Positions 8,051-17,039 are shown, numbered from the stretch's first letter. The stretch: 64,000 bases of DNA from an uncultured Steroidobacter sp. (GCA_937864115.1 CALMII010000039.1:1-64000), one strand, 5' to 3'. The notes: a model not told the origin generated them from the letters alone. Numbers and translations are program-made.

Positions 8051-10339
8051 ATGGCGGTGCACCTGTCGGTTCGAACCCTGTTGCTGTCCGCTGCGCTGCT
8101 CGGTGCAGGCGCAGCGCACGCGGCGAAACCCTTTCAGATCGAGGAAGCCAGCATCGAGAGCATCCAGGATGCGATTCGATCCGGCGAGACCACCTGCAGG
8201 CAGGTCGTGCAGGACTACATCACCCGTGCACGCGCCTACAACGGTGTGTGCTCGAAACTCGTTACCGCCGAGGGAACGAAGATCAAGGCTGTGCCCGGAG
8301 CGGTGCGGGCCGGTGCGCCGTTGAAATTCCCGACGGCAACGCTGGCCATCGACAAGCACGTTCCCGACTTCGACAAGTACAAGGGATTGCCGCCCGACTT
8401 CGGTCGCATGGAGCCGACCCTGTCGGACCCGGGCGTATATCAGCAGTTCGGCATGCTGGTCGGCACTGCCAATGCCGGGCAGGTGAACGCACTCGAATCC
8501 ATCAACATCCGCGGCGAGCGCTCGGTGACCTGCAAGGGCAAGTTCGATGCGCCGCCGGGCACGCCGTTGCCCAAGGATGCGCCGCCGGCGTGCGAGAAGT
8601 TCCGCCAGCAGCCGGATGCGCTCGAATACGCGGCGCAGCTCGACGAGAAATACGGCCGCGACTTCGACACGAAGACCATGCCGCTGTACTGCGCGCCGAT
8701 GTCATTCAAGGCGGTCTATGACACCGCAGACATGCGCTCGACCGGCGGCGGCGACGTCAAGTACGCGATGGACGCACCGCCCAGGGATTCGACACTGGTG
8801 CGTCGCCTGCGCGAAGCCGGCGCGATCATCTACGCGCACGCCCACAATTCCGAATACAACGGCGGCAGCGGCGATCCCACCGGACCGGCCAAGGTGGAGC
8901 GGCCGTACATCGGCGCCGGCGGCTCGCGCGAAACGTGGGGCGGCATGACGTGCAATCCCTACGACACCGAACGGGTCACGGCGGGATCGAGCGGCGGCTC
9001 CGGCGCGTCCGTGGCGGCGAACCTGGTCGTGTGTTCCATCTGCGAAACCACCGGCGGCTCGTGCCGCGGTCCCGCGAACTATCACAGCACGGCCCTGATC
9101 GTGCCGACCAAGGGAATGATTTCGTTCGACGGCACCATCGGCGCCAATCCCTACCAGGATCGTCCGGGCATCATCTGCCGCAGCGTGAAGGATGCGGCGA
9201 CCGTGCTCGATGCCTTCCGCGACAAGAAGACGGGCACGTACTTCGATGCGCACGATCTCTACACGTCGCTGCCGCGGGTGATCGAATCGAAGACGCCGTA
9301 TCTCGATGCGATTGCGACCGCGAAGGCCAGGCCGCTCGCAGGCATGCGCATCGGCATCGTCCGCGAGCTGTTCGTGAAGGACAATCCCGCGAAGATCGCC
9401 GTGAGCGACGGCATCAATCGCGAGCTTGCGGTATTGCGGAATCTGGGTGCCGAACTGGTCGAGACCGTCGACCCGCGCTACCCGGACGATCCGGCCATTC
9501 CGAACATGACGTTCACGTTCAACGACGCCATCGCGGAAGTCGTGCCGTTCCACATGCCCGAGATCTTCGCGTGGCAGAAGGATGGCAAACCGGAGTTCAC
9601 CGTGCCGGGCTGGGACGTGACCAGCCGCAAGTATCTGGTGGCGCTGTCGACCCACAAGGCGCCGCTGCCCGCCAACCTGAACTTCAACCGGGTATTCGGC
9701 AATCCGCCCGAAGATCCCGAGGCCGTGTCGGGCTACACGTTCGCCTTCGATTTCGCCAAGTACCTGGCCCTGCGCGGCGACGCCAGCGTCTACGACTGGC
9801 AGACGCTCAACGCCAATGCGAAGTACTACAACGACGTGCGTCGCGCGGCGATGACCAACTGGGAAAACAAGGAAATGGATATCCGGACCGACGCCATCAC
9901 CTACACGATGAAGCGCCGCGACACCTTGCGCATGGTCATGACCAAGGTGCTGCGCCAGAACGGCATCGATGTGCTGGTGAATCCGGTGAACCCGACATTG
10001 GCGGAAAAGATCGGCGGCGCCACGGCGAGCGACAGCGGCAGCCGCTCGGGCTACGGCTACGGCGCGATGCTGGGCATTCCCGAAGTGTTCGTGCCGGCGG
10101 GCTTCTCGACGACGGTGGTCGATGCCAGTTTCGTACTGAGCAAGGACGCGACCAGGTACGAAGGCCAATGGAACGCGACGCCGACCAGACTCGGTGGCGT
10201 AGGGCTGCCGTACAACATCGCCTTCTGGGCCGAGCCCGGCCAGGAGTCGACCCTGATCACGGTGGCTTCCGCGTACGAATCGGCGACGCAGCATCGCAAA
10301 TCGCCGCCCGGTTTCGGACCGGTCAGGCACGAGCCCTGA
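8051..10339 (+). CDS. Secreted amidase-signature family hydrolase
   Basis: A 762-residue amidase-signature (AS) enzyme with a cleavable signal (LLLSAALLGAGAAHA), so likely periplasmic. The Ser-cisSer-Lys triad is recognisable: Lys in MSFKAVYDTADM, cis-Ser in VTAGSSGGSGAS and nucleophile Ser in ETTGGSCRGPAN. It is longer than the usual 450-550 residues, with extra sequence before the Lys and in the C-terminal half. The ATG at 8051 follows GGAG. It sits directly upstream of ureG and near the urea uptake and urease genes, so it may release ammonia or feed small amides into the same nitrogen pathway. That role is inferred from position, and the substrate cannot be told from sequence. Confidence 0.85.
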   Translation: MAVHLSVRTLLLSAALLGAGAAHAAKPFQIEEASIESIQDAIRSGETTCRQVVQDYITRARAYNGVCSKLVTAEGTKIKAVPGAVRAGAPLKFPTATLAIDKHVPDFDKYKGLPPDFGRMEPTLSDPGVYQQFGMLVGTANAGQVNALESINIRGERSVTCKGKFDAPPGTPLPKDAPPACEKFRQQPDALEYAAQLDEKYGRDFDTKTMPLYCAPMSFKAVYDTADMRSTGGGDVKYAMDAPPRDSTLVRRLREAGAIIYAHAHNSEYNGGSGDPTGPAKVERPYIGAGGSRETWGGMTCNPYDTERVTAGSSGGSGASVAANLVVCSICETTGGSCRGPANYHSTALIVPTKGMISFDGTIGANPYQDRPGIICRSVKDAATVLDAFRDKKTGTYFDAHDLYTSLPRVIESKTPYLDAIATAKARPLAGMRIGIVRELFVKDNPAKIAVSDGINRELAVLRNLGAELVETVDPRYPDDPAIPNMTFTFNDAIAEVVPFHMPEIFAWQKDGKPEFTVPGWDVTSRKYLVALSTHKAPLPANLNFNRVFGNPPEDPEAVSGYTFAFDFAKYLALRGDASVYDWQTLNANAKYYNDVRRAAMTNWENKEMDIRTDAITYTMKRRDTLRMVMTKVLRQNGIDVLVNPVNPTLAEKIGGATASDSGSRSGYGYGAMLGIPEVFVPAGFSTTVVDASFVLSKDATRYEGQWNATPTRLGGVGLPYNIAFWAEPGQESTLITVASAYESATQHRKSPPGFGPVRHEP

Positions 10340-10357
10340 TCGCACGCAGTGTCAGGT

Positions 10358-10384
10358 ACGCCGGGGCAACTGTGGCCCCGGCGT
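10358..10384 (+). terminator. Hairpin after the amidase gene
   Basis: ACGCCGGGGC (10358-10367) pairs with GCCCCGGCGT (10375-10384) across a 7-base loop, 19 bases after the amidase stop. There is no U-tract, so it is a strong stem rather than a certain intrinsic terminator. Confidence 0.45.
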
Positions 10385-10468
10385 GCGGGATGACGGTAAG
10401 TCATTTGGCGCAGTCGAACCGCGACGCCGCTGTCGTATCATCCGGACATCCTGTGGATGGAAGGACAA

Positions 10469-11083
10469 ATGGTGGAGAACAGCGATGTATTGCGTCTCGG
10501 TGTCGGCGGTCCGGTCGGTTCGGGCAAGACGGCGCTCGTCGATTCCCTGTGCAAGCGCATGCGCGAGCAGTACAACCTCGCCGTCGTCACCAACGACATC
10601 TATACGAAGGAAGACTGCGAGTTCCTGATCCGCAGCCAGGCGCTGCCGGCGGAGCGCATCCGCGGTGTCGAAACCGGTGGCTGCCCGCACACGGCGATCC
10701 GCGAGGACGCATCGATGAATCTCGCCGCCATCGACCAGTTGATGGAGGATTTCACCGGTCTCGACATGATCATCGTCGAGAGCGGCGGCGACAATCTTGC
10801 GGCGACGTTCAGTCCGGAGCTGTCCGATCTCACGCTCTACGTGATCGACGTTGCTGCCGGCGACAAGATTCCGCGCAAGGGCGGGCCGGGGATCATGCGA
10901 TCGGACCTGCTCATCATCAACAAGATCGACCTGGCGCCGCATGTCGGTGCATCGCTCGAAGTCATGGATCGCGATGCGCGCAGGATGCGCGGCGACAAGC
11001 CGTTCGTGTTTACCAACCTGAAGACGGGGCAGGGGCTGGATCAGGTGGTGGCGTTCATCGAGAAGCAGGGGATGCTTCTGTAG
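10469..11083 (+). CDS. ureG: Urease accessory GTPase UreG
   Basis: A 204-residue SIMIBI-class GTPase that drives nickel insertion into urease with UreD, UreF and UreE. Family hallmarks: P-loop GVGGPVGSGKTALVDSLC, TNDIYTKEDCEFL, the nickel-binding ETGGCPHTAIREDASMN block, IVESGGDNLAATFSPELSD, VAAGDKIPRKGGPGI and the NKIDLAPHVG G-motif. The start at 10469 is preferred because GGAAGGA precedes it; ATG 10457 is the alternative. It is separated by over 11 kb from ureDABCEF, with the regulatory pair and transporter genes in between. That is unusual because ureG normally ends the urease operon. A REP element begins at its stop codon. Confidence 0.97.
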   Translation: MVENSDVLRLGVGGPVGSGKTALVDSLCKRMREQYNLAVVTNDIYTKEDCEFLIRSQALPAERIRGVETGGCPHTAIREDASMNLAAIDQLMEDFTGLDMIIVESGGDNLAATFSPELSDLTLYVIDVAAGDKIPRKGGPGIMRSDLLIINKIDLAPHVGASLEVMDRDARRMRGDKPFVFTNLKTGQGLDQVVAFIEKQGMLL

Positions 11084-11134
11084 GTCAGGCTTCAGCCTGA
11101 CATCCCCGGAGGCCGGCTGAAGCCGGCCCCACAG
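11083..11134 (-). repeat. Bipartite REP element, copy 1 (reverse orientation)
   Basis: Two adjacent palindromes, GTCAGGCTTCAGCCTGAC and GGCCGGCTGAAGCCGGCC, ending CCCACAG. It begins at the last base of the ureG stop. Same family as 16946, 23677, 27376, 42608, 47220 and 62768, but inverted. Confidence 0.85.
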
Positions 11135-11143
11135 TAGGAGGGC

Positions 11144-11180
11144 CCCCTCCCTAACCCTCCCCCGCTTCGCGGAGGAGGGG
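11144..11180. repeat. C-rich dispersed palindromic repeat
   Basis: CCCTCCCTAACCCTCCCCCG followed by CTTCGCGGAGGAGGGG. Similar tracts occur at 18406-18450, 47172-47213 and 47278-47313, always intergenic. It lies between ureG and the convergent response-regulator gene and could act as a bidirectional terminator. Confidence 0.6.
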
Positions 11181-11198
11181 ATCAGACGACGGGCCTGC

Positions 11199-12119
11199 CT
11201 ATCTCGCCAACGTCCTCACCGCCCGCGCCGCTGCCGACGCCCGATTCTCCACGCCCAGTTTCACGAACACCTGTTCCAGGTGTTTGTTCACCGTCCGCGG
11301 ACTGATCGTCAGGATCTCGCCGATCTCGCGGTTCGATTTGCCGCGGCTGATCCACAGCAGGACTTCGGATTCGCGCGACGTCAGCGACAGCGACTTCTGC
11401 AGCACCTGTTCCTCGTTGCCGGTCATCACCTCGGTGAGCCGGAACAGCAGTTCGTCGGGACCGAGTGCGCTCAGCATGGTGATTTCGATCCGGCGGCTGC
11501 CGATCTCCAGTGTCGAACGGGAGGCGCTGCGATTCGCGTCCTGGCGCGGCTGGATGAACTGTTCGATCAGCGCCGTCGGCAGACTGGCGGCGGTTTCGCT
11601 CTGCGCGGGAAACAGTTCGGCGAGCAGTTCGCGCGCCTTCGGCGTGCACCACAGGATGCGGCCGCTGCGATCGGTGGAGAGCAGGAAGCGGCCCGTGGCG
11701 TCGAGCGCGACATGCGTCCCATGCGCGACGCGGGCATTGGTGAGATGGACGCGGATGCGCGCCAGCAGTTCGTCGACGACGATCGGCTTGGTCACGTAGT
11801 CGACGCCGCCGGCCGCAAGCCCTTCGACGACGTGCTCGGTCTGGCTCAGACCCGTCATGAAGACCACGGGCAGATGCGCCAGCAGCTTGTCGCGCTTGAG
11901 CCGGCGGCAGGCTTCGAAGCCGCCCATGCCGGGCATGACGGCATCCATCAGCACCAGATCCGGCGTGATCTGGTCGACCAGGTCGAGCGCGCCTTCGCCG
12001 TCGGTGGCGATGAGCACCGTGTAGCCGGCGTGATCGAGCGTGTCGGTCAGAAAGCCGAGCGTTTCGGGCGTGTCGTCGACGACCAGGATGGTGTCGCGAC
12101 GCAGGGCTTCGCTAGCCAT
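11199..12119 (-). CDS. LuxR-type DNA-binding response regulator
   Basis: A 306-residue response regulator. The receiver domain (residues 9-125) has acidic DD at 15-16, phosphoacceptor Asp59 in LVLMDAVMPG, Thr in VVFMTGLS and Lys in VTKPI. A middle section of about 110 residues has a PAS-like look (ATGRFLLSTDRSGRILWCTP). A C-terminal LuxR/FixJ HTH (LTSRESEVLLWISRGKSNRE, then IGEILTISPRTVNKHLEQVF) completes it. The start overlaps the 3' end of the kinase gene by eight bases, so the two form a coupled pair. By position it should control the porin/urt/ure genes that diverge beyond the kinase. That is inference. Confidence 0.93.
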   Translation of the reverse strand: MASEALRRDTILVVDDTPETLGFLTDTLDHAGYTVLIATDGEGALDLVDQITPDLVLMDAVMPGMGGFEACRRLKRDKLLAHLPVVFMTGLSQTEHVVEGLAAGGVDYVTKPIVVDELLARIRVHLTNARVAHGTHVALDATGRFLLSTDRSGRILWCTPKARELLAELFPAQSETAASLPTALIEQFIQPRQDANRSASRSTLEIGSRRIEITMLSALGPDELLFRLTEVMTGNEEQVLQKSLSLTSRESEVLLWISRGKSNREIGEILTISPRTVNKHLEQVFVKLGVENRASAAARAVRTLAR

Positions 12120-15100
12120 GATTTCGCATTTCCTCCACGACGCGCATGTAGCGCTTGAGATTGAAGCTCACGATCAGCGTGCGCAGATGCGTCGCGACGG
12201 GCTTGTTGGCGGCGTCTTCTTCTTCCATCTGGCGCAGCTTCGCCTGGATGCCGCGCACGTGGCCGATGCGGCCGAGCTGGTACAGATCGTCCAGGTGATG
12301 TCGCGACTGCGCGGGCAGCAACGTGCTGTTGTCCGTTGCTGCGGTTGTCGCTGGTTTCTCGTAGACCCAGTGCAGTCCGAGCACCGTGCCGATGCAGTCC
12401 AGCAGCGCCTGCATGTCGATCGGCTTCATGACGAAGGCATCGTGCGAGGAATCTTCGCCGCCGCCCGGATGAAACTCGTGCGCGTTGGCCGACACCATCA
12501 CGATGCGCGTTGCCTGCTGCGTGGCGCGCAGTTGCGCGGCGATCTGCCAGCCGGTCATGTCGGGCAGCGAGATGTCGACCAGCGCCAGGTTCGGGCGGTG
12601 TTCAGCCGCGAGCGCAAAGCCCGTGGCGCCGTCGGAGGCAATCAGCAGACGGAAGCGCAGCGGCTGCAGCAGGCTGCGCATGATCTCGATGTGCTGCGGA
12701 TCGTCGTCGATCAGCAGCAGCGTGAGCTGCGGGCCGTCGTGATCGCACACGATGCCGGGATGCGCCTGCTCGGGCTGTTCGTGCATGACTTCCGACAGCA
12801 GCAGCCGGACGGTGAACGTGGTTCCCTGGCCGACCGTGCTGCGCGGAATGATCTCGCCGCCCATGATCTGGGTGAGCAGCTTGGTGATCGTGAGTCCGAG
12901 ACCGGTGCCGGGAATCGAACGCACGTCGGGCGTGCGGCCGCGCTCGAACGGCTCGAAGACGCGATCGATGTCTTCCGGCGGAATGCCCACGCCCGTATCG
13001 GCGATCTCGAATTCGGCCACCTGGTTGCGATAGCGCACCGTGAGGCTCGCGTGGCCGCGCTCGGTGTACTTGATGGCATTCGACAGCAGGTTGATGAGGA
13101 TCTGGCGCAGCCGCTTCTGGTCCGTGAAGACGTGCAGCGGCAGATGCGGCGGCCGTTGATAGCGGAAATCGATGCCTTTGGTGGCCGCCTGCAGCTTGAA
13201 CATGTCGACGATCTGGTCGAGGAATTCCACGAGCTGCACCTTGTCGCGGTTCAGGCGCAGCATGCCGTTCTCGATCTTGGAGACGTCGAGCAGGCCATCG
13301 ATGAGGTTGGTCAGATGTTCGGCGCTGCGCCGGATCACGCGCACGGCGTTGTCCGACGGGCCGGCGATGCCGCGTTCCAGCAACTGCGCGTAGCCGAAGA
13401 TCGAGTTGAGCGGCGTGCGGATCTCGTGACTGACGCCGACGATGTAGCGCGTCTTGGCGAGATTCGCGGCCTCGGCCACTTCCTTGGCCCGCTGCAGCGC
13501 CGCGTCGGTGCGTTTGTGGGCTTCGATCTCGTCCATCAACATCGTGGTCTGTCGCGCCGATTCGGTTTCGGCGGCGCGCCGGCTCTCGTGCGCCAGCACG
13601 ATGATCCAGGAGGCGATGCCGGACAGCACCAGCAGACTCAGGAACACGACCCACAGCGTCGTGCCGATGATTTCCTGCTCCGCCGGCGTGCGGCCCGACT
13701 GGTGATAGATCAGCGACAGCAACATGCCGATGGCCAGCATCGACAGCAGCATCAGCCCGACGAACTGCCCGGCCCGCGTATTGAAGGCCGCGGCTGCGCG
13801 CGCCGGCAGCACGGCGGCGAGGAAGTTGCGCAGCTGCTCGGTGAAGCGGCTGTCCGTCTTGCACAGGTCGCGGCAGCGCGCTTCGAGCGTGCAGCACAGC
13901 GAACAGATCGGGCCGGAGTAGGCGGGGCACATCGCCACGTCGGCGCGTTCGAAGGTGTTTTCGCAGATCGTGCAGCGCAGTTCGGCGCCCTGCGGCAATC
14001 CGGAAGGCGAGCGCGCGATGTAGTAGCGACCCCGGGTCGCCCACGCGATCAGCGGCGCGGCGATGAAGGCGCTGAAGAGGGCGATGAACGGCGAGAGGAT
14101 CTGCGCCACCTTGCCGAAGGTGCCGATGAAGGCGAGTGTCGACAGCACCACCGAGATCAGCAGCGCACCGACGCCGACCGGATTGATGTCGTACAGATGC
14201 GCGCGCTTGAACTCGATGTGCTTCGGGCTGAAACCCAGCGGCTTGTTGATGACGAGGTCCGCCGTCAGCGCGCCGATCCAGCCCGCCGCGAAGTTCGCGT
14301 AGATCAGCAGGATGCTCTCGATCACGCTGAAGATGCCGGTCTGCATCAGCAGCAGCGCCACCAGCACGTTGAACACCAGCCACACGACGCGGCCGGGATG
14401 GCTGTGGGTCAGCCGCGAAAAGAAATTCGACCAGGCGATCGAGCCGGCGTAGGCGTTCGTCACATTGATCTTGAGTTGGCAGACGATGACGAAGATGCCC
14501 ATCAGGATCAGCGCGAAGGTCGGCGACTGCACGGTCTCGCGGAAGGCGAGGAAGTACATCTCCGTCGGTTCGTCGGCCTGTTCGGCCGGAATGCCGTGCT
14601 TCAGGGCAAGGAAGGCCAGGAATGAACCGGCGATCAGCTTGAACGCGCCCATCAGGATCCAGCCCGGACCCGTCGTCAGCAGCGCCGTCCACCAGCCGAC
14701 GCGGTTCTCCTTCGTGCGCTTCGGCATGAAGCGCAGGTAGTCGACCTGTTCGCCGATCTGCGGCAGCAGCGACAGCAGCACGGACGCGGCCATGCCGAAC
14801 AGCAGGAAGTCGACGGAGCCGTTCGCATTGCCTTCGCGGCCCGTGAAACTGGTCCAGTTGCCCACGTCGTCCGGGTAGTTCCACGCCAGGTAGATGAGCG
14901 GCAGGAACTGCAGGATCAGCCAGACCGGCTGCGTCACGATCTGCATCTTGCTGATGAGGCTGATGCCGTAGATCGCGATCGGTATCACCACCAGCGAACT
15001 GATGATGTGCGCCACCCACAGCGGCATGTCGAACAACATCGCCAGCGCCATCGACAGGATGCTGGCCTCGAACGCGAACAGCAGGAACGTGAACGAGGCG

Positions 15101-15462
15101 TAGATCAGCGAGGTGATCGTCGAGCCCATGTAGCCGAAGCCGGCGCCGCGCGTCAGCAGATCGAGATCGACGCCTTCCTTCGCCGCGTAGTAGGCGATGG
15201 GCAGGCCGATGAGGAACATGAGAATCGAGAATGCCGCGATGGCCCAGACGGTGTTCGAGAATCCGTAGGCGAGCGTGAGACCGCCGCCGATGGCCTCGCA
15301 GGCGAGAAAGGCGATGGGACCGAGCGCCGTGTTGCCGACACTGAACGTCGACTTGCGCGCGCGATCCGCCGTGTAGCGCAGCGCATAGTCTTCGAGCGTC
15401 TGGCTGGCAACCCACTGGTTGTACTGCCGCCGCTCGCGAACGATTCGTTGTTTGGCCGTCAT
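12112..15462 (-). CDS. Hybrid sensor histidine kinase fused to an NCS1-type permease
   Basis: About 1116 residues. Residues 15-480 form a complete NCS1 (nucleobase/cation symporter) transporter, recognisable from LEDYALRYTADRARKSTFSVGN in part, some twelve hydrophobic helices and the glycine-rich GGGLTLAYGF segment. A Cys-rich module follows, with eight Cys at 497, 500, 512, 520, 523, 524, 530 and 534, probably a zinc site. Two more membrane helices come at 567-586 and 603-623. Then HisKA with His679 (VSHEIRTPLNSIFGYAQLL), HATPase (NLLSNAIKYTERG, DTGVGIPPED, GTGLGLTITKLL) and a C-terminal receiver with Asp963. The start at 15462 is the first Met before conserved sequence; no strong ribosome site is seen. 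It probably senses a urea- or amide-related ligand by transporter-like binding, comparable in logic to CbrA (SLC5-kinase fusion). Confidence 0.92.
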   Translation of the reverse strand: MTAKQRIVRERRQYNQWVASQTLEDYALRYTADRARKSTFSVGNTALGPIAFLACEAIGGGLTLAYGFSNTVWAIAAFSILMFLIGLPIAYYAAKEGVDLDLLTRGAGFGYMGSTITSLIYASFTFLLFAFEASILSMALAMLFDMPLWVAHIISSLVVIPIAIYGISLISKMQIVTQPVWLILQFLPLIYLAWNYPDDVGNWTSFTGREGNANGSVDFLLFGMAASVLLSLLPQIGEQVDYLRFMPKRTKENRVGWWTALLTTGPGWILMGAFKLIAGSFLAFLALKHGIPAEQADEPTEMYFLAFRETVQSPTFALILMGIFVIVCQLKINVTNAYAGSIAWSNFFSRLTHSHPGRVVWLVFNVLVALLLMQTGIFSVIESILLIYANFAAGWIGALTADLVINKPLGFSPKHIEFKRAHLYDINPVGVGALLISVVLSTLAFIGTFGKVAQILSPFIALFSAFIAAPLIAWATRGRYYIARSPSGLPQGAELRCTICENTFERADVAMCPAYSGPICSLCCTLEARCRDLCKTDSRFTEQLRNFLAAVLPARAAAAFNTRAGQFVGLMLLSMLAIGMLLSLIYHQSGRTPAEQEIIGTTLWVVFLSLLVLSGIASWIIVLAHESRRAAETESARQTTMLMDEIEAHKRTDAALQRAKEVAEAANLAKTRYIVGVSHEIRTPLNSIFGYAQLLERGIAGPSDNAVRVIRRSAEHLTNLIDGLLDVSKIENGMLRLNRDKVQLVEFLDQIVDMFKLQAATKGIDFRYQRPPHLPLHVFTDQKRLRQILINLLSNAIKYTERGHASLTVRYRNQVAEFEIADTGVGIPPEDIDRVFEPFERGRTPDVRSIPGTGLGLTITKLLTQIMGGEIIPRSTVGQGTTFTVRLLLSEVMHEQPEQAHPGIVCDHDGPQLTLLLIDDDPQHIEIMRSLLQPLRFRLLIASDGATGFALAAEHRPNLALVDISLPDMTGWQIAAQLRATQQATRIVMVSANAHEFHPGGGEDSSHDAFVMKPIDMQALLDCIGTVLGLHWVYEKPATTAATDNSTLLPAQSRHHLDDLYQLGRIGHVRGIQAKLRQMEEEDAANKPVATHLRTLIVSFNLKRYMRVVEEMRNHG

Positions 15463-15795
15463 TCGAGTGTTGGTGTCGTTCGCGATGCCGGTCCTGGCCG
15501 GTCCGCTTGTACTTCTCTCCCCATCGATCCGCTGAGCAAGCGATGTGCCAGCGAAGCAGGGCGCTCGCTTCCTTGAGTCGTCGTCGTCGGTTGCGGTCTT
15601 CCGGTGCAGTCCGTTTGCGGTCTGCACTCTATTGGATCAACTGCAGCCACGCATCTTTCCGCCTACGTCAAATGACGCAGGGGGGTACGTCAAACGCCCC
15701 GTACCGGCGGACGAGGCCGGTCCGTAGCTTCCTGACGCACAGATTCCTGGCCCGAGTCGAACGCTCGCAACAAATCACCAAAGGAAGCACCGTTC
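15463..15795. promoter_or_regulatory. Divergent control region between the sensor kinase and the porin gene
   Basis: 333 bases without a gene. The clearest structure is TACGTCAAA at 15664-15672 and again at 15686-15694, starts 22 bases apart (about two helical turns). The first copy is part of an imperfect palindrome, TACGTCA-AA-TGACGCA (15664-15679). They sit about 105-130 bases upstream of the porin start, a plausible place for the LuxR-type regulator to bind. A ribosome site (AAGGAAG, 15781-15787) precedes the porin ATG. No other gene, tRNA or clear sigma-54 element was found here. Confidence 0.45.
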
Positions 15796-16896
15796 ATGCG
15801 TCACCAATCCAACACTTTCAATTTCAGACCGGAGGCGGCGGCGATTGCGCTCGGTGCCGCGCTGCTGGCATCGCCGCTCGTCAGCGTGCGTGCGGCGGAT
15901 ATCAATCTGCCGCCCGTTTCCGTAGGCGCCGGCGTGCGGACCAGTTTCAGCAGTACGGACTTCGATGCGTCTGACGAGACCATCGATGACTTCGCGCTCA
16001 ACAGCGCGCGCATCTACATCAGCGGCAAGGCGACCGACTACCTCAGCTTGATGTTCAACACCGAGTACAACTCGGACGACGAAGAGATCCGCGTCATCGA
16101 TGCGGTCGCGCAGTTCTCGTTTTCGGACAAGTTCAATGTCTGGGCCGGACGGTTCCTGCCGCCCAGCGATCGCGCGAACCTCTATGGTCCTTACTACGCC
16201 AGCCACTGGGGTGTGTATCGGGACGGCGTGCAGGACGGCTACCCGTTCGAGACCGAAGGACGCGCGGATGGACTCATGTACTGGGGCCAGTTCGGCATCG
16301 CAAAGGTGTCGGTCGGCGCCTTCGATATCGCGAACGCCATCGATGAACCCACCACGGGTTCGTCGGATGTGCTCTGGGCCGGCCGCGTGCAACTCGATTT
16401 CTGGGACGCAGAAGCGGGCTACTACCTGAACGGCACGTACTACGGCGCGAAGGATCTACTGGCGGTCGGCTTCGCGGGTCAGACGGCGAGCGGCGACAAC
16501 GCCTACACCGTGGACTTCCTGATGGAAAAGAAAGTCGGCAACGGCGGCGCATTCACCATCGAAGCGCAGTACGGCGTGTACGACGGGCTCGGCGGTTATC
16601 CCTCACCGAACGGCTTCGCCTACGAAAAGGAAGACGGCTACTACGTGCTCGGCGCGTACCTCTTCGCGCCGGTCGTCGGCATCGGCAAGTTCCAGGCGCT
16701 CGCCAAGTACGGCAAAGCGACCTACGAGTACGACGCCTTCGACGACGTCGACCAGAAGACGCTGGAGCTGAACGTCAACTACATCATCAAGGACTTCAAC
16801 GCCCGCATCAGCCTGTTCTACATCGACCAGAGCTTCGATCCCGATACCGGCGGCGACTACAGCCAGATCGGCCTCGGTCTGCAGGTGCAGATTTGA
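15796..16896 (+). CDS. Outer-membrane porin of the urea/amide locus
   Basis: A 366-residue protein with a signal peptide (LGAALLASPLVSVRAAD) and a repeated beta-strand pattern ending in an aromatic/hydrophobic terminus (SQIGLGLQVQI). It resembles phosphate-selective porin O/P-like proteins: KATDYLSLMFNTEYNSDDEE, WAGRFLPPSDRANLYGPYYA and a long hairpin region. Its place immediately upstream of urtA matches FmdC, the amide/urea-inducible porin described in Methylophilus with an amide ABC transporter. Likely function is passage of urea or short amides across the outer membrane. Specificity rests on context. Confidence 0.85.
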   Translation: MRHQSNTFNFRPEAAAIALGAALLASPLVSVRAADINLPPVSVGAGVRTSFSSTDFDASDETIDDFALNSARIYISGKATDYLSLMFNTEYNSDDEEIRVIDAVAQFSFSDKFNVWAGRFLPPSDRANLYGPYYASHWGVYRDGVQDGYPFETEGRADGLMYWGQFGIAKVSVGAFDIANAIDEPTTGSSDVLWAGRVQLDFWDAEAGYYLNGTYYGAKDLLAVGFAGQTASGDNAYTVDFLMEKKVGNGGAFTIEAQYGVYDGLGGYPSPNGFAYEKEDGYYVLGAYLFAPVVGIGKFQALAKYGKATYEYDAFDDVDQKTLELNVNYIIKDFNARISLFYIDQSFDPDTGGDYSQIGLGLQVQI

Positions 16897-16904
16897 AAAT
16901 GGCC

Positions 16905-16914
16905 GGCTGAAGCC
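16905..16914. repeat. Left 10-bp target-site duplication (GGCTGAAGCC)
   Basis: Identical to 17040-17049. It lies inside the left half of an interrupted REP element (16901-16914 plus 17040-17059). Removing 16915-17049 restores a normal GGCCGGCTGAAGCCGGCC palindrome. Confidence 0.8.
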
Positions 16915-17039
16915 TCAATGGCACTGACTTAAGGATTTGCTCTGCCTGTGGGGGCCGGCTTTAGCCGGCCTTTTTCAGAGTCAGGCTAAAGCCTGACCTA
17001 CAGAGGAAACAGATTGCACGGCCTAAGTCAGTGCCATTG
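16915..17039. mobile_element. 125-bp MITE-like element inserted in a REP
   Basis: Terminal inverted repeats CAATGGCACTGACTTA (16916-16931) and TAAGTCAGTGCCATTG (17024-17039) match over 16 bases. The element is bracketed by 10-bp duplications (16905-16914, 17040-17049). It carries no gene but contains a complete REP (16946-17003). The termini recall IS4-family ends, which also make about 10-13 bp duplications. That family call is from memory. It lies between the porin stop and urtA. Confidence 0.8.
16946..17003 (+). repeat. Bipartite REP element, copy 2 (inside the MITE)
   Basis: CTGTGGGGGCCGGCTTTAGC arm followed by GTCAGGCTAAAGCCTGAC and CTACAG. Both stems keep compensatory T/A changes (TTTAGC, GCTAAAGC) relative to other copies, so pairing is conserved. 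Confidence 0.85.

Noticed and set aside
8702..10345. Minus-strand open frame of 547 codons
   Set aside because: Antisense to the amidase and rich in Arg/His; shadow.
12040..14625. Long open frame on the plus strand (861 codons)
   Set aside because: It is antisense to the kinase gene, which has unmistakable domains. The translation is Arg/His/Gln/Asp-rich with no motif, a normal artefact of GC-rich third positions.
12602..15415. Long minus-strand open frame (937 codons)
   Set aside because: Overlaps the same strand as the kinase in another frame; low-complexity Arg/Ala/Asp sequence with no domain.
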